The position numbers and the translations under genes are program-made. A stretch of DNA of 64,000 bases from an uncultured Bacteroides sp. GTDB taxonomy: Bacteria > Bacteroidota > Bacteroidia > Bacteroidales > Bacteroidaceae. Under the pieces are notes generated by a model that ran no database searches, had not been told where the DNA came from, and was given only the letters and a program-made list of their open reading frames with translations. The stretch spans positions 1 through 64,000 of the forward strand of contig NZ_CAJUHF010000004.1 in NCBI RefSeq assembly GCF_910585845.1, in the 5' to 3' direction. Shown piece by piece: positions 27,718-36,845 of the stretch (its first letter is position 1; each line of letters starts with the position of its first letter).

Positions 27718-27718
27718 T

Positions 27719-29749
27719 ATGAGACTTACATACCTACTCTTATTCTGCTTAGCTGCCCTTCTACCTGTCCATGCACAAAATGCAATAGGAAAATGGCAGA
27801 CCTATCTTTCTTATCACAACCCTACACGCTGCGAAGTGGCAGGAAACACACTCTTCATCCTTGCCAACGGTGGATTGTATGCCTACGACAAGGAAGACAC
27901 CAGCACACACATCTACTCCAAAGCCCTATCGTTGAGCGATACGGATATATCTTACATCGCCTACCAGCCTGCCTATAGCATATTAGTCATCGTTTACTCT
28001 AATGCCAATATCGATCTATTGGAGAACGAAGAATACGTCTATAACCTACCTGACTACAAAAACAAAAGCATGACACAAGACAAATCCGTCAACCATGTCT
28101 GCTTCCATAAGGAATCCGCCTACCTGTCCACCGCATCGGGCATCCTGTGCATCAATCTGAAAAAACGGGAAATCAGCAATTACTATGCACTGAATAAGAA
28201 CGTACTGGTCTGCAACGTTGCGGACGGGAGGCTTTATGCCGCCACTTCCGATGGTTTGTTTGCAGGAACACTGACCGACAACCTGCTTGACCCTGACAAT
28301 TGGAAGAAAATATCAGATGATACGTCCGAGTTCCTTTCTGCCCACAAGGATATCCCTTTTAAAGAAGAAGTACCGGAGAATATAACCCCAAACAGTCCGA
28401 TACGAAATTATCCCTATTTCATGAACTTCTCAGGTGAAAGGTTATTGATTGCCGGAGGAGGACACATCGCCAACAGGCTCCTACGTCCTGGAACACTCAT
28501 GACATTCGAAGGGCAGATTTGGAACAATTTCCAGGAAGAAGGCATCGTCGAGCAAACCAACCAATGGTATAAAGATATCAATTGCCTTGCACAGGATCCG
28601 CAAGACCAGACGCATCACTTTGCCGCATCGGCAGGCGAAGGCATCTATGAGTTCAAGAACGGAAAATTTGTAAACTGGTACAGCATGCACAATTCTCCGC
28701 TCGAAAGCGCATTGCCCGACGAGCCTGTAAGGCATAACTATGTACGCGTAAACGGACTGATCTACGATAAGGAGAACAACCTCTGGATGGTGAGTTGCGA
28801 TGTTTCCCGAAATCCGGTACAAGTATTAAGGAGAGACGGAAGCTGGGTAAGCCTCCATTATCCGGAAGCGATGATGAGAAGTAACTTCGGACGTACGATA
28901 TTCGATAAAAGAGGTTGGTTATGGGCGACTTCTTCACGCATTGAATCGGGAGGGGTATTCTGCCTGAACTATAACGGAACAATAGAAGATACTTCGGACG
29001 ACCAGCACAAGTTCATCACCCAGTTCACCAATCAGGATGGAACGATTCTGGAGCAGCTTGCCGTCTATTGCATTGCCGAAGATAAGGAAGGGGCCATCTG
29101 GATAGGTACCAATAAGGGGCCTTTGGTACTGAACTACCCTGCGCGCTACTTCAACGATAATTTCTACTGCACACAGATTAAAATACCTCGCAACGACGGA
29201 AGCAATCTGGCAGACTTCCTATTGGTGAACGAAGCCATCAATGCCATTGCCGTAGACGGTGCCAACCGCAAATGGATAGGCACGGCAAACAATGGAATCT
29301 ATCTGCTGAGTGCAGACGGATTGGAGACATTCCATCACTTTACGGAAGAAAACAGCCCGTTGCTTTCCAACAGCATCGAATCCATTGCCATACATCCCCG
29401 CACGGGCGAAGTCTTCATTGGCACCAGCAAAGGATTGGTCTCTTACCAAAGCGACGCAACGGAAGCTGCAAGCAGTTTCGAAGAGAATAGCGTCCATGCC
29501 TACCCCAACCCCGTCAGACCGGACTATGGAGGGGTGATCACCGTAACCGGTTTAGTCTATGACAGTGATGTGAAGATTGTAGATGCCGCAGGACATCTCA
29601 TCCATCAAGGTACTTCTTTAGGCGGGCAATTCACATGGGACGGCAGAAACAGGCAAGGGAAACGAGTGTCTACGGGCATTTACATGGTGCTTGCAGCAGA
29701 CAGGAATGGAAAAGAAGGGGTAGTTACCAAAATAGCATTCGTCAGATAA
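27719..29749 (+). CDS. Exported PorZ-like beta-propeller protein with T9SS-type C-terminal domain
   Basis: 676 residues. The signal peptide MRLTYLLLFCLAALLPVHAQ is followed by two propeller-like halves with recurring blades (LFILANGGLYAYD, GAIWIGTNKGPLVLNY, NRKWIGTANNGIYLLS, GEVFIGTSKGLVSYQ), as in two-component regulator propellers and PorZ. The last 85 residues (VHAYPNPVRPDYGG ... FTWDGRNRQGKRVSTGIYMVLA) form an FlgD/T9SS type A-like beta-sandwich. PorZ is a surface component of type IX secretion in Porphyromonas. Most gut Bacteroides lack that system, so this may be a relic or a protein with another surface role. The signal peptide starts at the first codon, so the start is secure despite the hairpin touching it. 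Confidence 0.7.
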   Translation: MRLTYLLLFCLAALLPVHAQNAIGKWQTYLSYHNPTRCEVAGNTLFILANGGLYAYDKEDTSTHIYSKALSLSDTDISYIAYQPAYSILVIVYSNANIDLLENEEYVYNLPDYKNKSMTQDKSVNHVCFHKESAYLSTASGILCINLKKREISNYYALNKNVLVCNVADGRLYAATSDGLFAGTLTDNLLDPDNWKKISDDTSEFLSAHKDIPFKEEVPENITPNSPIRNYPYFMNFSGERLLIAGGGHIANRLLRPGTLMTFEGQIWNNFQEEGIVEQTNQWYKDINCLAQDPQDQTHHFAASAGEGIYEFKNGKFVNWYSMHNSPLESALPDEPVRHNYVRVNGLIYDKENNLWMVSCDVSRNPVQVLRRDGSWVSLHYPEAMMRSNFGRTIFDKRGWLWATSSRIESGGVFCLNYNGTIEDTSDDQHKFITQFTNQDGTILEQLAVYCIAEDKEGAIWIGTNKGPLVLNYPARYFNDNFYCTQIKIPRNDGSNLADFLLVNEAINAIAVDGANRKWIGTANNGIYLLSADGLETFHHFTEENSPLLSNSIESIAIHPRTGEVFIGTSKGLVSYQSDATEAASSFEENSVHAYPNPVRPDYGGVITVTGLVYDSDVKIVDAAGHLIHQGTSLGGQFTWDGRNRQGKRVSTGIYMVLAADRNGKEGVVTKIAFVR

Positions 29750-29770
29750 GGAGAATATTACGATACAAAC

Positions 29771-29797
29771 CTCTTATACCTCTTATACCTCTTATTC
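29771..29797. repeat. Three tandem 9-bp units before the SulP gene
   Basis: CTCTTATAC occurs twice in tandem, then CTCTTATTC. The 191-bp gap otherwise contains the SulP promoter. Confidence 0.6.
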
Positions 29798-29894
29798 CTG
29801 TTCCTCCTGTTCTTCGCATCCTATACCATCATTGCGAAAATGACAGAAATGAATTTATATAACCACATATACATCGTATTTCACAAAAAATAAG

Positions 29895-29902
29895 TAATTT
29901 TG
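29895..29902 (+). promoter_or_regulatory. -7 box of the SulP gene
   Basis: TAATTTTG matches TAnnTTTG, 38 bp upstream of the start codon. Confidence 0.6.
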
Positions 29903-29940
29903 CGCCTCATTTAATAAATATATATACTCAGTTTAAAGTA

Positions 29941-31620
29941 ATGAAAGCGTTCGATTTTAAACCAAAGCTATACACAGCTTTGAAAAACTACTCTAAAGAA
30001 TTGCTCATGGCAGACCTGATGGCGGGTATCATCGTCGGCATCGTAGCTCTTCCTCTTGCCATTGCGTTCGGTATCGCATCCGGTGTATCGCCGGAAAAAG
30101 GCATTATCACGGCAATTATTGCCGGATTCATCATCTCCATGTTAGGAGGCAGCAAGGTACAGATCGGAGGCCCGACGGGAGCCTTTATCGTTATCATCTT
30201 CGGCATCATCCAACAATATGGTGAGGCAGGTCTGATTGTCGCCACGCTCATGGCGGGAGTCATCCTCATCCTGCTGGGAGCCTTCAAGTTGGGAGCTGTC
30301 ATCAAGTTCATCCCCTATCCTATCATTGTGGGGTTCACCAGTGGTATTGCCGTCACCATCTTCACGACACAGATTGCCGACATCTTTGGTCTGGACTTCG
30401 GAGGAGAGAAGGTGCCGGGTGACTTCATAGGGAAATGGATCATCTACTTCAACCATTTCGAGACGATCAACTGGTGGAACACGATTGTCAGCATAGTCAG
30501 TATCTTCATTATTGCCATCACGCCAAAGTTCTCAAAGAAGGTGCCCGGTTCGCTGATTGCTATCATCGTAGTGACCGTGGCGGTATATCTGATGAAGATG
30601 TACGGAGGCATCGATTGCATCGACACCATTGGCGACCGTTTCAGCATCAAAGCCGAACTGCCTGATGCTGCCATGCCTGCCCTGAACTGGGAGGCTGTCA
30701 AGAACCTCTTCCCTGTAGCCATCACGATTGCCGTATTGGGAGCCATCGAATCGTTGCTTTCTGCTACGGTGGCAGACGGTGTGATAGGCGACAAGCACGA
30801 CTCTAATACGGAACTGATAGCACAGGGAGTTGCCAATCTGGTGACACCTCTGTTCGGCGGCATACCTGCCACGGGTGCCATAGCACGTACAATGGCAAAC
30901 ATCAACAATGGCGGAAAAACTCCTGTTGCCGGCATGGTGCATGCAGTAGTACTGCTGCTGATCCTGCTGTTCCTCATGCCTTTGGCACAATACATCCCGA
31001 TGGCATGTCTGGCAGGCGTATTGGTCATCGTCTCTTATAACATGAGCGGCTGGCGGACATTCAAGGCATTGCTGAGAAATCCGAAGTCGGACGTCAGCGT
31101 CCTGCTGATCACGTTCTTCCTGACAGTCATCTTCGACCTGACGATTGCCATCGAAGTCGGTCTGGTCATCGCTTGCGTGCTCTTTATGCGCCGTGTGATG
31201 GAGACCACCGAAATCTCTGTTATCAAAGATGAAATCAATCCGAACGCAGAGTCGGACATCACCGTACACGAAGAGAATCTGGTTATTCCGAAAGGTGTGG
31301 AAGTATATGAAATCAACGGTCCGTACTTCTTCGGTATCGCCACCAAGTTCGAGGAGATCATGTCCCGACTGGGCGACCGCCCCAAAGTGCGCATCATCCG
31401 TATGCGGAAAGTACCTTTCATCGACTCTACAGGTATCCATAACCTGACCAACCTCTGTCAAATGGCGCAGCGTGAAAAGACGTCCATCGTGCTTTCCGGC
31501 GTCAACGAGAAAGTACACAACGCATTGCAGAAGTCTGGTTTCTACGAACTTCTGGGCGAAAAGAACATCTGCCCCAACATCAACGTGGCGTTGGAAAGGG
31601 CAGAAGCACTCTTGAAATAG
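29941..31620 (+). CDS. SulP-family anion transporter with STAS domain
   Basis: 559 residues. About 11-12 membrane segments lie in residues 25-420, with the SulP motifs ALPLAIAFGIASGVSPEKG and GGSKVQIGGPTGAFIVI near the N-terminus and GGIPATGAIARTMANINNGG in the middle. The C-terminal 110 residues are a cytoplasmic STAS domain (VYEINGPYFFGIATKFEEI ... FIDSTGIHNL). The substrate could be sulfate, bicarbonate or a dicarboxylate; the sequence alone does not decide. It is a single-gene unit with its own promoter and terminator. Confidence 0.93.
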   Translation: MKAFDFKPKLYTALKNYSKELLMADLMAGIIVGIVALPLAIAFGIASGVSPEKGIITAIIAGFIISMLGGSKVQIGGPTGAFIVIIFGIIQQYGEAGLIVATLMAGVILILLGAFKLGAVIKFIPYPIIVGFTSGIAVTIFTTQIADIFGLDFGGEKVPGDFIGKWIIYFNHFETINWWNTIVSIVSIFIIAITPKFSKKVPGSLIAIIVVTVAVYLMKMYGGIDCIDTIGDRFSIKAELPDAAMPALNWEAVKNLFPVAITIAVLGAIESLLSATVADGVIGDKHDSNTELIAQGVANLVTPLFGGIPATGAIARTMANINNGGKTPVAGMVHAVVLLLILLFLMPLAQYIPMACLAGVLVIVSYNMSGWRTFKALLRNPKSDVSVLLITFFLTVIFDLTIAIEVGLVIACVLFMRRVMETTEISVIKDEINPNAESDITVHEENLVIPKGVEVYEINGPYFFGIATKFEEIMSRLGDRPKVRIIRMRKVPFIDSTGIHNLTNLCQMAQREKTSIVLSGVNEKVHNALQKSGFYELLGEKNICPNINVALERAEALLK

Positions 31621-31645
31621 TCTCTCAGACCGATTTCACAACGAC

Positions 31646-31683
31646 AAGGGGATGCGCCAAAAACAGCGTATCCCTTTATTTTT
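31646..31683 (+). terminator. Terminator of the SulP gene
   Basis: AGGGGATGCG pairs, with one bulge and a wobble, to CGTATCCCT (31667-31675), followed by TTATTTTT. Confidence 0.65.
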
Positions 31684-31796
31684 CCCGAAAACATCTACTT
31701 ATCTTAGATTACATATCTGCTTACCTTGAAATAAAGTATCCCTTTACTTTAGAAAGAAAAAACACCCGTTCCCTCTCTATATAGGCAAAAAATAGC

Positions 31797-31804
31797 TACC
31801 TTTG
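31797..31804 (+). promoter_or_regulatory. -7 box of proC
   Basis: TACCTTTG matches TAnnTTTG, 33 bp before the proC start. Confidence 0.6.
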
Positions 31805-31837
31805 CCCATCATCAACCCTCTTAATCACAGAATGATA

Positions 31838-32611
31838 ATGAAGACAGCAATCATTGGAGCAGGAAACATGGGCGGCTCCATCGCCCGTGGATTGGCAAAA
31901 GGAAGTATCATTCCCGCCAGCGACATCACCATTTCTAATCCTTCGCAAGGCAAACTGGATGCACTGGCAGCCGAATTTCCCGCCTTGCATACTACTCACG
32001 ACAATCAGGAAGCCGTCAACGGTGCCGCTCTCGTCATACTTGCCGTCAAACCTTGGCTCATCAAATCCGTGCTGCGCGAACTGAAACTGAAAAGCAAACA
32101 GATCCTGATATCCGTTGCCGCAGGTATCTCCTTTGAAGAACTGGCACAAAGCGTCGCCGAAAAAGAGATGACCATGTTCCGCATCATCCCCAATACGGCA
32201 ATCAGCGAAATGGAGAGCATGACCCTCATCGCCAGCCGCAATGCCACCAAGGAACAAGAACAATTGATGCAGGATGTCTTCAATCAAATGGGCATCTCCA
32301 TGCTCCTCCCCGAAGAGAAGTTTGCCGCCGCCACCGCCCTGACCTCCTGCGGCATCGCATACGTGCTGAAATACATACAGGCAGCCATGCAAGCCGGCAT
32401 CGAAACAGGTCTTACTCCGCACGACAGCATGCGCATGGTGGCACAAACCATGAAAGGAGCCGCCCAACTGATACTGAACAACAACACGCATCCCAGCGTA
32501 GAGATAGACAAAGTATGTACGCCCGGAGGCATCACCATCAAGGGCATCAACGAACTGGAACATGCCGGCTACAGTTCGGCAATCATCAATGCCATAAAGA
32601 AAAGCGTATGA
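31838..32611 (+). CDS. proC: Pyrroline-5-carboxylate reductase
   Basis: Last step of proline synthesis. 257 residues. Rossmann motif AIIGAGNMGGSIARGL at the N-terminus; VRIIPNTAI-type stretch (FRIIPNTAISEMES) and the C-terminal VCTPGGITIKGINELE signature (family PGGTT). An in-frame ATG two codons earlier (31832) is equally possible. proB and proA are 20 kb away in the same window. Confidence 0.96.
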   Translation: MKTAIIGAGNMGGSIARGLAKGSIIPASDITISNPSQGKLDALAAEFPALHTTHDNQEAVNGAALVILAVKPWLIKSVLRELKLKSKQILISVAAGISFEELAQSVAEKEMTMFRIIPNTAISEMESMTLIASRNATKEQEQLMQDVFNQMGISMLLPEEKFAAATALTSCGIAYVLKYIQAAMQAGIETGLTPHDSMRMVAQTMKGAAQLILNNNTHPSVEIDKVCTPGGITIKGINELEHAGYSSAIINAIKKSV

Positions 32612-32732
32612 CCACTCCGCCGGACACTCCGCCACCGGAAGCCACTCCACACGGAAGTTCCCTCCGACAGACCGCAGACTCTTCATCCGGCAGAAACCGA
32701 CAAGTATTTTTTCTAACTATACAATTATAATC

Positions 32733-33287
32733 ATGGACGAACAAATCAAGCAAATAGCAGAACGCCTTCGAGGCCTTCGCGATGTACTGGAACTGACAGC
32801 AGAAGACATCGCACGCGAATGCGACATCTCTGCCGAAGACTACCGCCTGGCAGAAACCGGCGAGTTTGACATCTCTGTCAGCATGTTGCAGAAAGTCGCA
32901 CGCCGGTATGGAGTGTCACTCGATGCACTCATGTTTGGCGAGGAACCCAAAATGAGCAGCTACTTCCTGACCCGCGCCGGAAAAGGAGTAAGTATAGAAC
33001 GCACCAAGGCATACAAATACGAATCTCTTGCCTCAGGATTCATCAACCGTACCGTAGACCCGTTCATCGTAACCGTAGAACCCAAAACGGACGACGAACC
33101 GATACACTACAACAGCCATGCCGGACAAGAGTTCAACCTCGTGCTCGAAGGTCGCATGATGTTCAACATCAATGGAAAAGAACTTATACTTAGTGAAGGG
33201 GACAGCATCTACTTCAACGCCAAGCTGCCGCACGGCATGAAGGCTCTGGATGGAAAAACGGTACGTTTCCTGGCAACAATAATGTAA
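32733..33287 (+). CDS. XRE-family regulator with C-terminal cupin
   Basis: 184 residues. The N-terminal helix-turn-helix (about 9-65: LRDVLELTAEDIARECDISAEDY) is of the Cro/CI type. The C-terminal cupin (about 105-182) has HAGQEFNLVLEGRMMFNINGKE and PHGMKALDG, the usual pair of cupin motifs that may bind a metal or ligand. It starts 121 bp after proC and is 11 bp before the acyl-CoA synthetase gene, so it most likely regulates that gene. The ligand is unknown. Confidence 0.9.
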   Translation: MDEQIKQIAERLRGLRDVLELTAEDIARECDISAEDYRLAETGEFDISVSMLQKVARRYGVSLDALMFGEEPKMSSYFLTRAGKGVSIERTKAYKYESLASGFINRTVDPFIVTVEPKTDDEPIHYNSHAGQEFNLVLEGRMMFNINGKELILSEGDSIYFNAKLPHGMKALDGKTVRFLATIM

Positions 33288-33298
33288 CTCGAAAACCA

Positions 33299-34954
33299 AT
33301 GGTAGAAAGATTTTTATCGCAAACCTCTTTCTCTTCGCAAGAGGATTTCATCAAGAACCTGAAAATAAACGTACCGGAGAACTTCAACTTCGGTTATGAC
33401 GTAGTGGATGCCTGGGCAGCAGAACAACCCGACAAGCATGCCCTGCTGTGGACCAACGACAAAGGAGAAGCGCGCCAATACACCTTCGCCGACATGAAGC
33501 GCTACAGCGACAAGACGGCAGCCTACTTCCAAAGCCTCGGCATCGGACGCGGAGACATGGTGATGCTGATCTTGAAACGCCGCGTAGAGTTCTGGTTCAG
33601 CATCATTGCCCTGCATAAGCTTGGCGCAGTCGTCATCCCCGCCACGCACCTGCTGACCAAGAAGGACATCGTCTATCGCTGCAACGCCGCAGACATCAAG
33701 ATGATTGTATGCGCGGGAGAAAACGTAATCACCGACCACATCATCGCCGCCATGCCTGAATCGCCCAGCGTGAAACGGCTGGTCAGTGTAGGTCCCGAAG
33801 TGCCCGAAGGTTTCGACAACTTTCACGACGGCATCGAGAACGCTGCCACCTTCGTGAAACCGGAACACCCGAACACGAACGACGACATCTCACTGATGTA
33901 CTTCACCAGCGGAACCACAGGTCAACCCAAGATGGTAGCCCACGACTTCACCTACCCGCTGGGACACATCGCCACCGGTTGCTTCTGGCACAACCTGAAA
34001 GAAAACAGCCTGCACCTCACCATTGCCGATACCGGCTGGGGAAAAGCCGTATGGGGAAAGCTCTACGGTCAATGGTTTGCCGGCGCGAACATCTTTGTCT
34101 ACGACCACGAGAAGTTCACTCCCGCCGCCATTCTGGAGAAGATACAGGAACATCACGTGACTTCGCTCTGCGCTCCCCCCACCATCTTCCGTTTCCTTAT
34201 ACACGAAGACCTGACGAAGTACGACCTCTCGTCCCTGCAATACTGCACCATCGCCGGAGAAGCCCTGAATCCCACCGTATTTGAGACCTTCAAGAAACTG
34301 ACCGGCATCAAGCTGATGGAGGGCTTCGGACAGACCGAAACCACCCTGACCATCGCTACCATGCCTTGGATGGAACCGAAACCGGGCAGCATGGGACTTC
34401 CCAACCCGCAATATGACGTAGACCTGATAGACAACGACGGCCGCTCGGTAGAAGCCGGAGAACAGGGACAGATTGTCATCCGTACCGACAAGGGGAAACC
34501 GTTAGGCTTGTTCAAGGAGTATTATCGAGATGCCGCCCGTACGCGCGAAGCATGGCACAACGGCATCTACTACACCGGAGACGTAGCTTGGAAAGATGAA
34601 GACGGCTATCTCTGGTTCGTGGGACGTGCCGACGACGTCATCAAGAGTAGCGGCTACCGCATCGGCCCGTTCGAAGTGGAAAGCGCGTTGATGACTCATC
34701 CTGCCGTAGTGGAGTGTGCCATCACCGGCGTACCCGACGAAATCCGTGGTCAGGTAGTGAAAGCGACTATCGTGCTTGCCAAGGAGTATAAGGGGAAGGA
34801 AGGCGAGGAGCTTATCAAAGAGCTGCAGAACCATGTGAAGAAGGTGACAGCTCCTTACAAGTATCCGCGCGTCATCGAGTTTGTTGACGAATTGCCCAAG
34901 ACCATCAGTGGCAAGATCCGCCGCGTGGAAATACGCGAAAACGATAAGAAATAA
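33299..34954 (+). CDS. AMP-forming acyl-CoA synthetase
   Basis: 551 residues of the ANL superfamily. The P-loop YFTSGTTGQPKM (about 199-210), the A5 motif MEGFGQTETTL, the hinge GRADDVIKSSGYRIGPFEVE and the catalytic lysine region PKTISGKIRRVEIRE are all intact. It activates a carboxylic acid to its CoA thioester; sequence flavour is closest to acetyl/medium-chain acyl-CoA synthetases. The adjacent XRE-cupin gene probably controls it. Gut Bacteroides carry this pair next to one another, which suggests a linked response to a short- or branched-chain acid; this is inference. Confidence 0.9.
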   Translation: MVERFLSQTSFSSQEDFIKNLKINVPENFNFGYDVVDAWAAEQPDKHALLWTNDKGEARQYTFADMKRYSDKTAAYFQSLGIGRGDMVMLILKRRVEFWFSIIALHKLGAVVIPATHLLTKKDIVYRCNAADIKMIVCAGENVITDHIIAAMPESPSVKRLVSVGPEVPEGFDNFHDGIENAATFVKPEHPNTNDDISLMYFTSGTTGQPKMVAHDFTYPLGHIATGCFWHNLKENSLHLTIADTGWGKAVWGKLYGQWFAGANIFVYDHEKFTPAAILEKIQEHHVTSLCAPPTIFRFLIHEDLTKYDLSSLQYCTIAGEALNPTVFETFKKLTGIKLMEGFGQTETTLTIATMPWMEPKPGSMGLPNPQYDVDLIDNDGRSVEAGEQGQIVIRTDKGKPLGLFKEYYRDAARTREAWHNGIYYTGDVAWKDEDGYLWFVGRADDVIKSSGYRIGPFEVESALMTHPAVVECAITGVPDEIRGQVVKATIVLAKEYKGKEGEELIKELQNHVKKVTAPYKYPRVIEFVDELPKTISGKIRRVEIRENDKK

Positions 34955-34967
34955 AAGCAAGCGGATG

Positions 34968-34987
34968 CTCCATTATTCATAATGGAG
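34968..34987 (+). other. Perfect hairpin after the acyl-CoA synthetase gene
   Basis: CTCCATTA-TTCA-TAATGGAG is a perfect 8-bp stem 14 bases past the stop codon. No T-tract follows, so it is an mRNA end or processing hairpin at best. Confidence 0.5.
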
Positions 34988-35117
34988 GTACGACGTATAT
35001 AGGGAATGTGCATAGAATGACACAGAAGGGACAGACGACCATAGGTTTATACCTCTTACCAATCGGAGGATAACAGTTTGTGAATATCTGTTTGTTCTGT
35101 GTCATTCGTGTGTTATC

Positions 35118-35177
35118 CGGTATTTCTGTGTACTGTTCGGCATTTCTGTGTACTATTCAGAATTCTATCTACTATTA
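35118..35177. repeat. 20-bp tandem repeats between convergent genes
   Basis: Two near-identical 20-bp units start at 35118 and 35138 (CGGYATTTCTGTGTACTRTT) and a diverged third starts at 35158. They lie between the convergent acyl-CoA synthetase and lipoprotein genes. Confidence 0.7.
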
Positions 35178-35186
35178 TTCAACACT

Positions 35187-35645
35187 TCAATAGATCACCT
35201 CTCCGCTACCTTCGGAATCGCCATCGTACCTCAAGTCGAAACGTCCTTCCTTTAGATCTTCCCCGCTGAAAGTTCCGCTGATGATACTTCCATTCATGCG
35301 GGTGATATAAGTCTCTCCGTCTTTCAGTTTATCGGAATCCAGTGCTGCTTTGATGTAAGAACAGGAAGCCCCTTGCCGCGGATTCACAAGCGTAAATTCC
35401 AAGACATTGAATACGCCTACCTTGGCAACAACTGTAACGTAGTGATTGCCATCTTCTTCATCATCATGGACATAGACTTCCGGCCTTCCATATCGACCGG
35501 ATACATACAGCCAACCATCTATCAAACAACCTAATGTATTTTGCCCCGACGTTGTAGCTTCGGGCATCAGTGTCGGATCTACCGACTTGTCTTCCTCGCA
35601 GGCGCAGCAAAACACCAGCAGAAACAGAAACAATAACTTCTTCAT
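35187..35645 (-). CDS. Small lipoprotein of unknown function
   Basis: 152 residues. MKKLLFLFLLVFCCACEEDK is a lipoprotein signal with the lipidated Cys at about 17, which fixes the start at 35645. The mature part is a short beta-rich domain (GCLIDGWLYVSGRYGRPEVYV, ISGTFSGEDLKEGRFDLRYDG). It resembles the small Bacteroidetes lipoproteins grouped as DUF6252, but I am not certain of the family. It starts five bases after the porin-like gene, so the two are co-transcribed and may form an outer-membrane pair. Confidence 0.75.
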   Translation of the reverse strand: MKKLLFLFLLVFCCACEEDKSVDPTLMPEATTSGQNTLGCLIDGWLYVSGRYGRPEVYVHDDEEDGNHYVTVVAKVGVFNVLEFTLVNPRQGASCSYIKAALDSDKLKDGETYITRMNGSIISGTFSGEDLKEGRFDLRYDGDSEGSGEVIY

Positions 35646-35650
35646 AGTCT

Positions 35651-36292
35651 TCAAAAATGATAGTTTAAACCAAAAAGCAAAGAGAGCTGACCGAAATAGC
35701 CGGTACCGTCTTTCGCATTCTTCACATTCCACGTTTCACCGTGATACTTCACTGAATAGGCTTCCGAATCGGATATCACCCAATTCAAACGTCCCGATAT
35801 TCCCCAGTTCCCATTCAGAAAATATTCTCCTGAAAAGGCAAAATTGCCCGCCAGCTTATTCATCGACACCTTCCGGGGTTTGTCGTATACCTTGCTTCGA
35901 TCCTTATAGAACTGATAGCCCGCTCCGCCGGACAGTTGAAGGGAGTAATGTTTCTTCACCATTGCCAAAGCAATCTGCGGAGCGATGTAGTGCTCCTGAA
36001 TCTTATCTGCACCATTCTCGTGTGTGTTCTTGTAGGAACTCCCCTGATACAAGACTCCCCCTCCGAATCTCAATGTTCCGCTGGAAAACGTCAGGCAACT
36101 GGCATCCCAGGCCACTCCTTTGCGCAGATCACTCCGGTAGGCATCCGACCTGTCAGTGATTCCCATCAGTTCTCCCAAATACCACGACGGTCCGGCATGA
36201 ACAGATAAAAAAGATTTCTTATCGCCTGCATTCTGAGCATGCAGGGAGATGGCCGTCAACATCCCCCAAAGAAAACAATGTAAGTACCTCAT
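35651..36292 (-). CDS. Outer-membrane beta-barrel (porin-like) protein
   Basis: 213 residues. The signal peptide MRYLHCFLWGMLTAISLHAQ is followed by alternating strands rich in Gly and aromatic residues (SFLSVHAGPSWYLGEL, LRFGGGVLYQGSSY, YSLQLSGGAGYQFY) and a C-terminal Phe (FGLNYHF), the usual signal for the Bam machinery. It is an eight-stranded-type barrel by size. The function is unknown. It is the first gene of a two-gene leftward unit with the small lipoprotein gene. Confidence 0.8.
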   Translation of the reverse strand: MRYLHCFLWGMLTAISLHAQNAGDKKSFLSVHAGPSWYLGELMGITDRSDAYRSDLRKGVAWDASCLTFSSGTLRFGGGVLYQGSSYKNTHENGADKIQEHYIAPQIALAMVKKHYSLQLSGGAGYQFYKDRSKVYDKPRKVSMNKLAGNFAFSGEYFLNGNWGISGRLNWVISDSEAYSVKYHGETWNVKNAKDGTGYFGQLSLLFGLNYHF

Positions 36293-36609
36293 AACAAATT
36301 AAGTTTAGTATTTCTTAGTAAATGCAAAAAAGCAGAAAATACTGCATAACAAGGAGAGAAAAGTTATAAACATTTGCATACAAATCAGCAGAATAACCAT
36401 ACGAAAAGATTCAGCAAGGCCTGAAAGAATAAGTGATATTCACAACCATCACCACTTGGCACAATGCTATAGAAAAGAAAACGTAAACTCAGCAAACACA
36501 TCGCCCGTCATACCTTTGTAATCCTTACCCATTCTGATTGCCGAATCATGGACAGAAGAAGAGAAAATGATGATAAGCAGTATCATGAACTGTATCTGAT
36601 AAAAATCAT
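36293..36609. other. Gap upstream of the porin-like gene
   Basis: AT-rich DNA between the porin-like gene and the palindrome array. I see no TAnnTTTG box on the minus strand and no supported gene. Confidence 0.5.
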
Positions 36610-36771
36610 CTCACGAGATAAAAAAATCGCCTCGTGGGATGAAAAAATTCATCTCATGAGACGAAAAAATTTATCTCGTGAGACGGTTTTATTCGTCTCA
36701 TGGGACAAAAATAGTTGTCTCGTGAGATAAATCAGCCGTTCCATGAGACAAAAATAATCTGTTTCGCAGGA
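36610..36771 (-). repeat. Array of eight TCTCRYGAGA palindromes with about 22-bp period
   Basis: Ten-base palindromic cores start at 36610, 36630, 36652, 36674, 36696, 36718, 36739 and 36762, so the spacing is 20-23 bp, mostly 22. Four are exact TCTC-RY-GAGA and the outer ones are decayed. The 12-bp spacers are A-rich on the plus strand, so T-rich in the leftward sense, downstream of the two tRNA genes and their terminator. The same motif and period return at 57322-57419. Confidence 0.9.
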
Positions 36772-36845
36772 CACAATATTGAACCTAAAAGAGTAAACCC
36801 ACTCTTTCTCCTAAAGTATTCATATCCAATAGATAACGGGGATAA

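Noticed and set aside
36548..36730. 60-codon open frame across the palindrome array
   Set aside because: The reading frame is produced by the repeat itself (repeated SRDKK/SWDEK-like words) and has no promoter.
36610..36771. Possible CRISPR array
   Set aside because: Units are only 10 bp, spacers of 12 bp are all similar A-rich sequence, and no cas genes are near.
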